Positions 1-7,938 of a stretch of 64,000 nt of DNA are shown here, piece after piece. The stretch is taken from the NCBI RefSeq assembly GCF_022414595.1, contig NZ_JADWYO010000008.1, positions 85,613 to 149,612 on the forward strand, read 5' to 3'. The first letter of the stretch is position 1. The number at the start of each line of letters is the position of its first letter. The notes beneath the pieces were generated by a model. It did not search any database. It was not told the origin of the DNA and saw only the letters and a program-made list of their open reading frames with translations. Made by a program: the position numbers and the translations under genes. The stretch is from Streptomyces sp. MUM 203J (GTDB lineage Bacteria; Actinomycetota; Actinomycetes; Streptomycetales; Streptomycetaceae).

Positions 1-345
1 GAAACGGTGGTACGGCTCCGCCACGTCCAGCCAGGTCAGCAGGGAGTCCCGGATCCGTACGGCCAGGTCCTTGTCGCCGGCCAGAACGGGCCGGACCGCC
101 GCCTCGTGCTCGGCGGCGATCCGGTCGTAGAAGCCCTGGACCAGGTGTTCCTTGGAGGCGAAGTAGTAGTAGGCGTTCCCGACGGAGACCCCGGCCTCCT
201 GGGCGATGGCCCGCATGGTCGTCTTGTCGAAGCCGCGTTCCTGGAAGAGCCGGAGCGCGGTTTCGAGGATGAGTGTGCGGGTCTGCTCGCTCTTGGCGGC
301 CTTGCCGCCGCCCTTCGGGGTGTTCTGCTCCTGCTGCTCCTTCAC
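1..345 (-). CDS. TetR-family transcriptional regulator (3' end outside window)
   Basis: The gene reads leftward and runs off the window, so only the first 115 residues are visible. They contain a typical TetR N-terminal DNA-binding domain: helix 1 reads ILETALRLFQERGFDKTT and the recognition region ends in VSVGNAYYYFASKEHL. The ligand-binding part is missing here. The GTG start at 345 lies 9 nt after the stop of the DCC-type gene, with no clear ribosome site, so translation is probably coupled to that gene. It is the last gene of a three-gene operon whose promoter carries two identical 14-bp palindromes (1184-1242). The likely role is repression of its own operon. The family call is firm; the ligand is unknown. 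Confidence 0.9.
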   Translation of the reverse strand, partial: MKEQQEQNTPKGGGKAAKSEQTRTLILETALRLFQERGFDKTTMRAIAQEAGVSVGNAYYYFASKEHLVQGFYDRIAAEHEAAVRPVLAGDKDLAVRIRDSLLTWLDVAEPYHRF

Positions 346-354
346 AGGAGGAGC

Positions 355-750
355 CTAACGGGACGTCTCCCCGGCCCCGCACCGGCCGTCCTCGCCGGCC
401 GGGCAGGACGGGGCGGTGGCCTGCCGCCACTTGGCGGCGGCGAGGACGGTGAGGCGGGCGACGGGCCGTCCGGCCGGGGTGGCGAGCCAGTACGCCTTCG
501 CGCGGTGCTCCGCGAGGGCCCAGAGGCACACGATCCAGGCATCGGTCCCCCGGTAGACCGCGCCGTCGTTCCCCACGACGGTGATCTCCTCCAGCGTCTC
601 CCGGTGATCGAGTCCCGGGAACCGACGCCGCGCCTCCTGGGACCCGGCGGGTACGAGGTCCAGCGGTACGAGCCGGGCCTGCCGCAGCATCCAGGCCCTC
701 AGGTGCACGCAGAGAGGACACTGGGCGTCGTACAGGACGGTGAGCCGCAT
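355..750 (-). CDS. DCC-family (DUF393) thiol-disulfide oxidoreductase-like protein
   Basis: A 131-residue protein that opens with a thioredoxin-like first strand and the family signature YDAQCPLC, with Cys11 and Cys14 forming the DxxCxxC motif that names the DCC group. A family-typical RRRFPGLDHRETLEEI stretch and a WIVCLWAL helix follow. Members are thought to have redox activity, but substrates are mostly unknown. There is no signal peptide, so it is probably cytoplasmic. It lies 13 nt downstream of the membrane-protein gene and 9 nt upstream of the TetR gene, all in one orientation, so it appears to be the middle gene of an operon. Function beyond the family is not assigned. Confidence 0.85.
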   Translation of the reverse strand: MRLTVLYDAQCPLCVHLRAWMLRQARLVPLDLVPAGSQEARRRFPGLDHRETLEEITVVGNDGAVYRGTDAWIVCLWALAEHRAKAYWLATPAGRPVARLTVLAAAKWRQATAPSCPAGEDGRCGAGETSR

Positions 751-763
751 GGCCGCGCCGCTC

Positions 764-1171
764 TCAGGCCCGGGCGACGGGGGCGGTCCACCCCTGCGGC
801 GGAACGGGCGGCTGCTGCCGGCGGTCCAGGGTGCCGCGGCGGCGGATGCGGCTCAGGACGTAGAAGTTGAACAGGTGCAGCACGCCCAGGACCAGCAGGA
901 CGACCCCGAGCTTCACCGACAGGGCCTCGAACAGCTCCCGGGCGTCGGTGACGGCCGCGTCGCGTTGCAGGTAGAGCGCGACGAAGCCGAGGTTGACGAG
1001 GTAGAAGCCCACGACCAGCAGGTGGTTCACGGCGTCGGCCAGGGTGTCGTTCCCCTTGAACACATCGGCCAGGAAGACCTTGCCGTTCCGGCTGAGTGTG
1101 CGCCCGACCCAGATGGTGAGTCCGACGCTGATCAGCAGGTAGGTGATGTAGGCGACCACGGTGAGGTCCAT
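764..1171 (-). CDS. small integral membrane protein of unknown function
   Basis: A 135-residue protein with three likely membrane segments: about residues 5-22 (VAYITYLLISVGLTIWVG), 47-68 (HLLVVGFYLVNLGFVALYL) and 85-105 (LGVVLLVLGVLHLFNFYVL). It ends in a basic, proline-rich cytoplasmic tail. The ATG at 1171 is supported by GGAGC upstream. It is the first gene of the operon with the DCC protein and TetR regulator, transcribed from a promoter flanked by TTGAACGCGTTCAA palindromes. I do not recognise a named family. The genetic link to a redox-like protein suggests a membrane redox or stress role, which is inference only. Confidence 0.8.
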   Translation of the reverse strand: MDLTVVAYITYLLISVGLTIWVGRTLSRNGKVFLADVFKGNDTLADAVNHLLVVGFYLVNLGFVALYLQRDAAVTDARELFEALSVKLGVVLLVLGVLHLFNFYVLSRIRRRGTLDRRQQPPVPPQGWTAPVARA

Positions 1172-1183
1172 GCCGCACGCTCC

Positions 1184-1242
1184 TTGAACGCGTTCAAATC
1201 GATGGCAGACATGACTGTACGCCGTCTTTTGAACGCGTTCAA
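1184..1242 (-). promoter_or_regulatory. promoter with two identical TTGAACGCGTTCAA operators
   Basis: Two perfect copies of the palindrome TTGAACGCGTTCAA lie at 1184-1197 and 1229-1242, with centres 45 bp apart. On the minus strand the upstream copy supplies a -35 element (TTGAAC, 1242-1237). After exactly 17 bp comes a good -10, TACAGT (1219-1214). The second palindrome falls near the expected start of transcription. The layout is what is expected for repression by a dimeric regulator. The natural candidate is the TetR protein encoded by the last gene of this operon. Confidence 0.8.
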
Positions 1243-1355
1243 CAGGGGGGTGCGGATATGCGGGCACGGCGTGCGCGGGGGTGCCGTTCAGGTGCGGGAG
1301 AGCGGACGGAGCCCCCGGCCCGGGGCGAGGCGGGGGCTCCCGGCCGTCGGCCCCG

Positions 1356-1556
1356 TCAGGCGTCCGTGACGGTGATCGCCTGTACCGGGCAGGACCGCGA
1401 GGCCTCCCGTGCCAGCGGGTTCCCGCCCCCGTCCTCCCGCCCCGGCAGCACCGTGCCGAACCCGTCGTCGTCCTGGGTGAAGACATCCGGTGCCGTCAGC
1501 GCGCACTGCCCCGCGCCGATGCAGGTGTCACTGTCGATGGAGATACGCATGCTCAT
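1356..1556 (-). CDS. 3Fe-4S ferredoxin, P450 electron donor
   Basis: A 66-residue ferredoxin of the small actinobacterial P450-partner type. Cys12, Cys18 and Cys56 (CIGAGQC ... SCPVQAI) give the three-cysteine ligand set of a [3Fe-4S] cluster; the usual fourth cysteine position is occupied by Ala15. The ATG at 1556 is set by GAGGAGG 8 nt upstream, so the protein begins MSMRISID. The gene starts 13 nt after the P450 stop, in the same direction, which points to co-transcription. It likely passes electrons from a ferredoxin reductase encoded elsewhere to the P450 at 1570-2766. Confidence 0.93.
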   Translation of the reverse strand: MSMRISIDSDTCIGAGQCALTAPDVFTQDDDGFGTVLPGREDGGGNPLAREASRSCPVQAITVTDA

Positions 1557-1569
1557 GGGTCCAGCCTCC

Positions 1570-2766
1570 TCACCAGGCCACCGGAAGCTCCACCATTCCC
1601 TGAAGCGTGTCGCCCGGTTTATGAGGAATCTCCTCCGGCGGAGCCGCCAGACGGAGGCCCGGCAGCCGGGACAGCAGTGCCCCCAGCGCGATCTCCATCT
1701 CCGCGCGCGCCAGGTTCTGCCCGAGACACTGATGGATTCCGAAGCCGAACGCCACGTGGTGGCGGGCCGGCCGTGCCCAGTCGAGGCGGTCGGGAGACGC
1801 GTACACCGCCGCGTCCCGGTTGATGACCGAGGTCGGGAAGACCAGTCCCTCGCCCGCCCTGATGGTCGTGTCCCCGACCGTGATGTCCTCACGGGCGAAG
1901 CGCAGCATCCCGTCCGCGATGGACAGGAACCGCAGCAGTTCCTCCACCGCCGTCCGCATCAGCGCCGGGTCCGCCCGCAGCTCCGCGAGCCGCTCCGGGT
2001 GCCGCAGCAGCGTGAACGTACCGAGCGAGATCATGTTCGCGGTCGTCTCGTGCCCGGCCACCAGCAGGATCAGCGCCAGCTCGATCAACTCCTGACGGCC
2101 GACCCGCCCCGGGACGTACTGCTCCGCCACCAGGTCGTCCAGCAGCCCTTCCCCCTGCTTCCGGCGCTTGGCGTCCACCAGTTCGCCCAGGTACCCCTCC
2201 AGAGCCTCCACGGCCCGCTTGGAGTCCCCGGCCGTCGGCCCGCGCAGCGCCCGCCGGGACTGCTCCTCGAAGAACTCGTGGTCCGCGTAGGGGACGCCCA
2301 GCAGTTCGCAGATCACCATGGACGGCACCGGCAGCGCGAACGCGCTCACCAGCTCGGCGGGCGGGCCCGCCGCCACCATCGTGTCCAGCAGGGCGTCCAC
2401 GATCCGCTCGATGCGGGGCCGCAGTCCCGCGATCCGCTTCAGCGAGAAGCTGGAGATCAGCATGCGCCGCTGCCGGTTGTGCTCCGGGTCGTCCCGTGAC
2501 AGCAGCGCCGCCGGGGGCCGCTCGCGGACCACCTCCGCCCGTGCGGACGGGACCGGGAAGTCCGGGTGCGAGCTGTCCGTGGACAGCCGCTGGTCGGCCA
2601 GCAGCTCACGGGCGGCGGCGTGGCCGGTCACCATCCACACCAGACGGCCGTCGTAGAGGCGCGTACGGGCCAGGGGGCGGGCCTCGCGCAGCGGGGCGTA
2701 TCCGGTCGGCGGGTGGTAGGGACACGTACGGTCCTGGGGGAACGTGACGTCGGTGGTCTCCGGCAT
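1570..2766 (-). CDS. cytochrome P450 (CYP105-like)
   Basis: A 398-residue soluble bacterial P450 of normal length. Key features are the I-helix oxygen-activation motif AGHETT, the K-helix ExxR within VEELLRF, and the heme-binding loop FGFGIHQCLGQNLAR with the axial cysteine at residue 347. The N-terminal motif TCPYHPPTGYAPLRE and the downstream 3Fe-4S ferredoxin resemble CYP105 enzymes, a Streptomyces family acting on xenobiotics and secondary metabolites; the subfamily is inferred. No biosynthetic cluster surrounds it. An inverted repeat, GATCGG-5-CCGATC, at 2800-2816 in front of the gene may be an operator. Confidence 0.95.
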   Translation of the reverse strand: MPETTDVTFPQDRTCPYHPPTGYAPLREARPLARTRLYDGRLVWMVTGHAAARELLADQRLSTDSSHPDFPVPSARAEVVRERPPAALLSRDDPEHNRQRRMLISSFSLKRIAGLRPRIERIVDALLDTMVAAGPPAELVSAFALPVPSMVICELLGVPYADHEFFEEQSRRALRGPTAGDSKRAVEALEGYLGELVDAKRRKQGEGLLDDLVAEQYVPGRVGRQELIELALILLVAGHETTANMISLGTFTLLRHPERLAELRADPALMRTAVEELLRFLSIADGMLRFAREDITVGDTTIRAGEGLVFPTSVINRDAAVYASPDRLDWARPARHHVAFGFGIHQCLGQNLARAEMEIALGALLSRLPGLRLAAPPEEIPHKPGDTLQGMVELPVAW

Positions 2767-2799
2767 GGCGCGGCCCTCGCAGACGAGTCAGACGAGTTC

Positions 2800-2816
2800 G
2801 ATCGGACGTACCGATC
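2800..2816. promoter_or_regulatory. inverted repeat upstream of the P450 operon
   Basis: GATCGG and CCGATC arms separated by 5 bp (ACGTA) lie 34 nt upstream of the P450 start. On the minus strand a weak promoter TAGACC-18 bp-TGTAGT lies just upstream, so the repeat would sit near the transcription start. The size and symmetry fit a TetR-type operator. No regulator gene is adjacent. Confidence 0.45.
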
Positions 2817-2884
2817 TCCACTACATGCCGTGCACACGCATCCGGTCTACGCGCATTCCGGCCAACCAGCCACCCGGACGCCCG

Positions 2885-3421
2885 CTACGCGCTCAGCGAC
2901 CGCGCGTAGTTGAGCTGGCCCATCACCCAGGGGAAGGTCTCCGGGCTGTTCGCCGGGATCATCGTGGAGTGGGTCTTCCCGCCGCTGGCGACCGTGACCT
3001 GGACGAAGCCGGTGGTCGTCTTCTCCTTCATCAGCAGGAACAGCAGTCCCAGGAAGCAGAAGAGGAAGAAGATGACGGCCAGCACGATCGCGTGCGTCGG
3101 CATCTTCTCCTCGGTACGTGACATGTCCGTCGCGTTCCACACCGCGCCCTTCAGCGGCAGTGTGCCGGTGGGCGTGACGATGGAGTCCTGGAGCACGGTG
3201 ATGTCCCCGAGCGACACCAGCGGCGCCCCGCCGCCCGGCGCCCCGTAGGCGGGCACCGGCTGCGGGTAGCCGTACCCGGGCGCGGTGCCGGGGTACCCGT
3301 ACCCGCCGGGCGCGGTCTGCGGCGGCTGGCCGGCAGGCTGGGTCGGGCCCCACTGGTAGCCGCCTTCGCCTCCCGCGTACGGGTTCGGGTTGGCGTTCGG
3401 GTTGGCATTCGGGTCGCTCAT
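2885..3421 (-). CDS. Pro/Gly/Tyr-rich single-pass membrane protein
   Basis: A 178-residue protein. Residues 1-65 are low-complexity (Asn/Pro, then Gly-Tyr-Pro repeats). A conserved-looking domain follows (LVSLGDITVLQDSIVTPTGTLPLKG, quoted in part), then one strong membrane segment around residues 110-132 (HAIVLAVIFFLFCFLGLLFL). The C-terminal 45 residues (FVQVTVASGGKTHSTMIP) look like a small beta domain. It is separated from sdhB by a terminator, so it is an independent unit. I do not recognise a named function. The low-complexity head is typical of actinobacterial membrane proteins that interact with cell-envelope partners, but that is only analogy. Confidence 0.75.
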   Translation of the reverse strand: MSDPNANPNANPNPYAGGEGGYQWGPTQPAGQPPQTAPGGYGYPGTAPGYGYPQPVPAYGAPGGGAPLVSLGDITVLQDSIVTPTGTLPLKGAVWNATDMSRTEEKMPTHAIVLAVIFFLFCFLGLLFLLMKEKTTTGFVQVTVASGGKTHSTMIPANSPETFPWVMGQLNYARSLSA

Positions 3422-3471
3422 GGTCCCCCACTCTCCTGTTCGCTGGTGCGCTCACAGATCCTGGCACAACA

Positions 3472-3513
3472 CACCGCGGCCCCGCCTCCGTTGCCGGAAG
3501 CGGGGCCGCGGTG
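3472..3513 (-). terminator. terminator of the sdh operon
   Basis: A perfect 14-bp stem (CACCGCGGCCCCGC paired with GCGGGGCCGCGGTG) around a 14-nt loop, starting 34 nt beyond the sdhB stop. There is no U-tract, as is common in Streptomyces terminators. Confidence 0.85.
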
Positions 3514-3546
3514 ATGCGCGGGGTGCCGCGGAGAACCGCGCGGAGC

Positions 3547-4305
3547 TCAGTAGCGGCGCGTGATCAGCGCCCGCTTGACCTCCTGGATCGCCTTCGTGAC
3601 CTCGATACCGCGAGGGCAGGCGTCCGTGCAGTTGAACGTGGTGCGGCAACGCCACACGCCGTCCTTGTCGTTGAGGATCTCCAGGCGCTGCTCGCCCGCC
3701 TCGTCGCGCGAGTCGAAGATGAAGCGGTGCGCGTTCACGATCGCGGCCGGGCCGAAGTACTGGCCGTCGTTCCAGAACACCGGGCAGGACGAGGTGCAGG
3801 CGGCGCACAGGATGCACTTCGTCGTGTCGTCGAACCGCTCCCGGTCCTCCGCCGACTGGTACCGCTCACGCGTCGGCTCGTTGCCGGACGTGATCAGGAA
3901 CGGCATCACGTCCCGGTACGCCTGGAAGAACGGCTCCATGTCCACGACCAGGTCCTTGAGGACCGTCATGCCCTTGATGGGCTCGATCGTGATCGGCTTG
4001 CCCGGGTTGATGTCCTTGATCAGGGTCTTGCAGGCCAGCCGGTTCTTGCCGTTGATGCGCATGGCGTCCGAGCCGCAGATGCCGTGCGCGCAGGAGCGGC
4101 GGAAGGTCAGCGAACCGTCCAGGTCCCACTTGATCTTGTGGAGACCGTCGAGGACACGCTCCTTCGGGTCGATCTCGACCTGGAAGTCCTGCCACTGGGC
4201 CTCGTCCGACACCTCGGGGTTGAAGCGGCGGATCCGGAACGTGACCGTGATGTAGGGGGAGGCGGCCGAGGTGTCGGCCGTCTTCTCCAGGGTCGGGGTA
4301 GCCAT
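3547..4305 (-). CDS. sdhB: succinate dehydrogenase iron-sulfur subunit
   Basis: A 252-residue SdhB. The N-terminal ferredoxin domain holds the [2Fe-2S] ligands Cys72, Cys77, Asp80 and Cys92 (RRSCAHGICGSD ... RLAC); the aspartate in place of a cysteine is also seen in the E. coli enzyme. The C-terminal domain has CILCAACTSSCPVFW and CRTTFNCTDACPRGIEV for the [4Fe-4S] and [3Fe-4S] clusters. It carries electrons from the FAD subunit to quinone in complex II on the cytoplasmic face of the membrane. The ATG overlaps the sdhA stop by one base (TGATG), so translation is coupled. It is the last gene of the operon, followed by a strong terminator. Confidence 0.98.
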   Translation of the reverse strand: MATPTLEKTADTSAASPYITVTFRIRRFNPEVSDEAQWQDFQVEIDPKERVLDGLHKIKWDLDGSLTFRRSCAHGICGSDAMRINGKNRLACKTLIKDINPGKPITIEPIKGMTVLKDLVVDMEPFFQAYRDVMPFLITSGNEPTRERYQSAEDRERFDDTTKCILCAACTSSCPVFWNDGQYFGPAAIVNAHRFIFDSRDEAGEQRLEILNDKDGVWRCRTTFNCTDACPRGIEVTKAIQEVKRALITRRY

Positions 4306-6059
4306 CAGTACTTACGCTCCATCGGCTGGTAGCGGGTCTGGACGACCGGCTTGTAGTCGAGGCGGACGGAATCGGTGCCGTCGGCGCCGACCTCGCGGTA
4401 CGCCATGGTGTGGCGCATGAAGTTGACGTCGTCGCGGTTCGGGTAGTCCTCGCGGTAGTGACCGCCGCGGGACTCCTTGCGGGCCAGCGCGGAGACGGCC
4501 ATCACCTCGGCCAGGTCGAGCAGGTTGCCCAGCTCGATGGCCTCCAGCAGGTCTGTGTTGAACCGCTTGCCCTTGTCCTGGATGGCGACGTTCTTGTAGC
4601 GCTCGCGCAGCTCGGCGACCTTCTCGACCGCGGTCTTGATCGTCTGCTCGGTGCGGAACACCATCACGTTGGCGTCCATGGTCTCCTGGAGCTCCTTGCG
4701 GAGGTCCGCGACCCGCTCGCCGCCGGTGGACTCGCGCAGCCGCTCGACCTGCTCCTGCACCAGGGACGCGGGGTCCTCCGGCAGCTCGACGAAGTCGGCC
4801 CCGGCCGCGTACTCGGCGGCGGCGATACCGGCCCGCCGGCCGAACACGTTGATGTCGAGCAGCGAGTTCGTGCCCAGCCGGTTGGCGCCGTGCACCGACA
4901 CGCAGGCCACCTCGCCGGCCGCGTACAGCCCCGGGACGACCGTCGTGTTGTCCGCCAGGACCTCACCCTCGACGTTCGTCGGGATGCCGCCCATCGCGTA
5001 GTGCGCGGTCGGCTGGATCGGGATCGGGTCCGTGTAGGGCTCGATGCCCAGGTACGTACGGGCGAACTCGGTGATGTCCGGGAGCTTGGCGTCCAGCTGC
5101 TCCGGCGGCAGGTGCGTCAGGTCCAGGAACACGTGGTCGCCCTCGGGGCCGCAGCCGCGGCCCTCGCGGATCTCCGTGTAGATGGAGCGGGACACGACGT
5201 CACGCGACGCGAGGTCCTTCATGACGGGCGCGTACTTCTCCATGAAGCGCTCGCCGTCCTTGTTGCGGAGGATGCCGCCCTCACCGCGGGCGCCCTCCGT
5301 CAGCAGGATGCCCATGCGCCAGATGCCCGTCGGGTGGAACTGGAAGAACTCCATGTCCTCCAGCGGCAGACCGCGCCGGTAGCAGGCCGCCTGGCCGTCG
5401 CCGGTCAGGGTGTGCGCGTTCGACGTGACCTTGAAGAACTTGCCCGTGCCGCCGGACGCGTAGATGACGGCCTTGGCCTGGAAGATGTGGATCTCGCCGG
5501 TCGCCAGCTCGTACGCGACGACACCGGCCGACTTCCTGACGCCGTCGACCTCGGTGATCAGCTGGTCCAGGACGTAGAACTCGTTGAAGAACTCCACGCC
5601 CTCCTTGACGCAGTTCTGGTACAGCGTCTGGAGGATCATGTGACCGGTGCGGTCGGCCGCGTAGCAGGCGCGCCGGACGGGGGCCTCGCCGTGGTTGCGG
5701 GAGTGGCCGCCGAAGCGGCGCTGGTCGATGGTGCCGTCCGGGGTCCGGTTGAACGGCAGGCCCATCTTCTCCAGGTCGAGGACGGCGTCGATGGCCTCCT
5801 TCGCCAGGATCTCGGCGGCGTCCTGGTCGACCAGGTAGTCACCGCCCTTGATCGTGTCGAAGGTGTGCCACTCCCAGTTGTCCTCCTCCACGTTGGCCAG
5901 CGCGGCGGCCATGCCGCCCTGCGCGGCGCCCGTGTGGGAGCGGGTGGGGTACAGCTTGGTCAGCACGGCGGTACGGCTGCGCTTCGTGGCCTCGATGGCG
6001 GCGCGCATGCCGGCGCCGCCGGCGCCGACGATGACGGTGTCGTACTTGTGGATCTTCAT
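4305..6059 (-). CDS. sdhA: succinate dehydrogenase flavoprotein subunit
   Basis: A 584-residue SdhA of standard length. The FAD-binding fold begins with VIVGAGGAGMRAA. His42 in TRSHTGAAQGG is the expected covalent FAD attachment residue. Substrate-site motifs FHPTGIW and TEGARGEGGILRN are present, as is the HGANRLGTNSLLD region. It oxidises succinate to fumarate in the TCA cycle and feeds electrons to SdhB. The gene lies 19 nt downstream of sdhD and overlaps sdhB by one base. A long open frame on the opposite strand (about 4410-6104) is a by-product of GC-rich codon use. Confidence 0.98.
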   Translation of the reverse strand: MKIHKYDTVIVGAGGAGMRAAIEATKRSRTAVLTKLYPTRSHTGAAQGGMAAALANVEEDNWEWHTFDTIKGGDYLVDQDAAEILAKEAIDAVLDLEKMGLPFNRTPDGTIDQRRFGGHSRNHGEAPVRRACYAADRTGHMILQTLYQNCVKEGVEFFNEFYVLDQLITEVDGVRKSAGVVAYELATGEIHIFQAKAVIYASGGTGKFFKVTSNAHTLTGDGQAACYRRGLPLEDMEFFQFHPTGIWRMGILLTEGARGEGGILRNKDGERFMEKYAPVMKDLASRDVVSRSIYTEIREGRGCGPEGDHVFLDLTHLPPEQLDAKLPDITEFARTYLGIEPYTDPIPIQPTAHYAMGGIPTNVEGEVLADNTTVVPGLYAAGEVACVSVHGANRLGTNSLLDINVFGRRAGIAAAEYAAGADFVELPEDPASLVQEQVERLRESTGGERVADLRKELQETMDANVMVFRTEQTIKTAVEKVAELRERYKNVAIQDKGKRFNTDLLEAIELGNLLDLAEVMAVSALARKESRGGHYREDYPNRDDVNFMRHTMAYREVGADGTDSVRLDYKPVVQTRYQPMERKY

Positions 6060-6078
6060 GTTCTCGTCAGCCCCGGCT

Positions 6079-6555
6079 TCAGCGGATGTTCGGGTCGAAG
6101 GTGAAGATCACCAGCGTGCCCAGCAGGATGGTGAACACCGTCGCGGTGTACAGCAGGCCCTTCAGCCACAGGCGGGTGTTGGGGCGCTCGGCGTAGTCGT
6201 TGACGACGGTACGCAGGCCGTTCGCGCCGTGCAGCATCGCGAGCCACAGCATCAGCAGGTCCCAGACCTGCCAGAACGGGGACGCCCAGCGGCCGGCCAC
6301 GAAGGCGAAGCCGATCTTGGAGACGCCGCCGTCCAGCACCAGCTGGATCAGCAGGTGGCCGATGATCAGGACGACCAGGACGACACCGGACAGGCGCATG
6401 AACAGCCACGCGGCCAGCTCGAAGTTGCCGCGGGTCGACTTGGGCGTCTTCTTCGTGCGCGCGCGGGGCGGCTCGATCAGCGGGGCCGGGTTGTCGGCGT
6501 CGTACAGGCCCGTGTCCTGGAACGCGGCCCCGGCGGAGGTGGTGTCAGCAGACAT
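6079..6555 (-). CDS. sdhD: succinate dehydrogenase hydrophobic membrane anchor subunit
   Basis: A 158-residue membrane anchor with an N-terminal soluble stretch of about 55 residues, then three membrane helices: LAAWLFMRLSGVVLVVLIIGH, a middle helix around FWQVWDLLMLWLAMLHGANG, and GLLYTATVFTILLGTLVIFT. The RLSG and HGANGLRTVVNDY motifs are typical of SdhD of the actinobacterial complex II, and conserved histidines in helices 1 and 2 are candidate heme ligands. It anchors SdhAB and forms part of the quinone site. It begins 8 nt after the sdhC stop. Confidence 0.95.
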   Translation of the reverse strand: MSADTTSAGAAFQDTGLYDADNPAPLIEPPRARTKKTPKSTRGNFELAAWLFMRLSGVVLVVLIIGHLLIQLVLDGGVSKIGFAFVAGRWASPFWQVWDLLMLWLAMLHGANGLRTVVNDYAERPNTRLWLKGLLYTATVFTILLGTLVIFTFDPNIR

Positions 6556-6563
6556 GTCTGGCG

Positions 6564-6944
6564 TCAGCTCCCGAACAGTTCACGTGCGGCGTGGCCGAGG
6601 ACGGGGTAGACGGCACCCGCCATCAGCACGACCCAGATGCCCATGACGGTCCACAGCATCTGCTTCTGGTAGCGCGGGCCCTTGGACCAGAAGTCCACGG
6701 CGATGACACGGAGGCCGTTGAGCGCGTGGAAGAGGATGGCGGCCACGAGGCCGTACTCCAGCAGCGCCACGATCGGCGTCTTGTACGTCGCCACGACGTC
6801 GTCGTACGCCTCGGGTGAGACGCGGACGAGGGCGGTGTCCAGTACGTGCACGAACAGGAAGAAGAAGATGAGGACGCCGGTGACTCGGTGAGCCACCCAC
6901 GACCACATGCCTTCCCGGCCGCGGTACAACGTTCCAGCCGGCAC
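6564..6944 (-). CDS. sdhC: succinate dehydrogenase cytochrome b556 subunit
   Basis: A 126-residue membrane anchor with three helices: WVAHRVTGVLIFFFLFVHVL, IVALLEYGLVAAILFHALNG and LWTVMGIWVVLMAGAVYPVL. The HR.TG signature near the first helix and the LFHALNGLRVI motif of the second are family hallmarks for quinone and heme binding. The GTG at 6944 is chosen because GGAGGA lies 7 nt upstream; the reading frame continues further upstream without a better start. It is the first gene of the sdhCDAB operon. The operon promoter must lie in 6945-7105; a TACCAT near 7035 is a weak -10 candidate. Confidence 0.95.
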   Translation of the reverse strand: MPAGTLYRGREGMWSWVAHRVTGVLIFFFLFVHVLDTALVRVSPEAYDDVVATYKTPIVALLEYGLVAAILFHALNGLRVIAVDFWSKGPRYQKQMLWTVMGIWVVLMAGAVYPVLGHAARELFGS

Positions 6945-7105
6945 GGAAATGTCCTCCGGGAGCGGGATTGGGGTCGGCCGGCTTCTCTGTCGGTCAGACC
7001 CGGCCGGGTACGGTCCACCGGCCCCGGTCATGGTAGCGACGCGATGTCGGTTCCCTCGCGCGGGGTCCACAGGTGTGATCAAACAGGCAGTCAGATCGGG
7101 TGAAA

Positions 7106-7570
7106 TCACTCGAACGATGGATACGACGTATGGCCGATAAGCCGGGCAAGCCGGGCACGGGTGAGTCTGCGCATCTCCTCCGCGGAGACCGCCCGCTCCT
7201 CGTCCGGGTCGTTGCCGAGCCGTGACCGGATCCCGCCGAGCACCTGGTCCAGGTGTTCCGCGGGGTGGTGCCCGGCCAGGCAGATGACGAACGCGTGCCC
7301 GAACCGCCCCTCGTACACGTCGTGCGCCGCGCGCAGCGCGGTGTGCGCCGCCGGGGGCGTGCCGGGCGGCAGCGCGGGCGCCGCCTCGTCGGCCAGCGCC
7401 TCGTCCAGATCGGCACGGGAAAGGTCGTAACCGGCCTCGTCGGCGGCGGCCAGCAGGGCGTCGACCGTCGGGTAGGGGCGGTGGGCGGCCACCCGGCGGG
7501 CCCAGCGGCGGCTGCCGCAGCAGGCCAGCAGGGAGGCTTCGGCGGCCTCGCCGGGGGCGGTGTTGAACAC
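7106..7570 (-). CDS. 2-oxo-4-hydroxy-4-carboxy-5-ureidoimidazoline (OHCU) decarboxylase
   Basis: A protein of about 154 residues matching OHCU decarboxylases of the uric acid degradation pathway, which make S-allantoin. Evidence is the opening FNTAPGEAAEASLLACCGSR, the HRPYPTVDALLAAADEAGYDL segment (quoted in part), and the C-terminal VYEGRFGHAFVICLAG and IRSRLGNDPDEE motifs. The start is uncertain: GTG at 7570 is the only standard start before the conserved core, has no ribosome site, and the open frame continues upstream without another ATG or GTG. It lies 161 nt upstream of sdhC in the same direction. No other uricase-pathway gene is present in the window. Confidence 0.85.
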   Translation of the reverse strand: MFNTAPGEAAEASLLACCGSRRWARRVAAHRPYPTVDALLAAADEAGYDLSRADLDEALADEAAPALPPGTPPAAHTALRAAHDVYEGRFGHAFVICLAGHHPAEHLDQVLGGIRSRLGNDPDEERAVSAEEMRRLTRARLARLIGHTSYPSFE

Positions 7571-7938
7571 CGCGAGCGGCGAGGCGGGGCCCTCCGGGGC
7601 ACGCGGGGCGGGAGGTATGGCCGCGGTGGTCGACCCGGTGGCGCTGAAGGTCGTCGGAGTTCCGGCGGCGGATTCGCGGGACAGCGTGGGCTCCTCGAAC
7701 AGAACAGCAGTCGACGAAGGGGGCGGGGGTGGCGGGCGCTGCGGGAGACGGTGATGGTGTGGGGGAGGTTCCAGGAGTCGTCAGAAAGAAGTGTGGGAAG
7801 GGACGCAACGCTACCCAGGGTGAGCAGGAGTGGTCCGAAGCCCTTCCGTATTTCACCCGGAAGGCAGAGTTTCAACGCGAGGGATGGACGCACTCGGCGT
7901 GTCGGGGTGCGGCGGAGTGACCGACGAAGGGCGGGTGC

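Noticed and set aside
2847..2858. Seventh copy of the nucleoside operator (CTACGCGCATTC) upstream of the P450
   Set aside because: Only one arm matches; the other differs at three to four positions. The downstream gene has no link to nucleosides, so chance is the simpler explanation, although 12 bases are shared with the deoA site.
4410..6104. Long open frame opposite sdhA
   Set aside because: Antisense to a certain gene; results from GC-rich third positions. Similar antisense frames opposite the P450, acyl-CoA mutase, thymidine phosphorylase and phosphosugar mutase were discarded for the same reason.
7760..7938. DasR operator before the GH20 hexosaminidase
   Set aside because: No sequence close to the TGGTCTAGACCA-type consensus was found in the upstream region.
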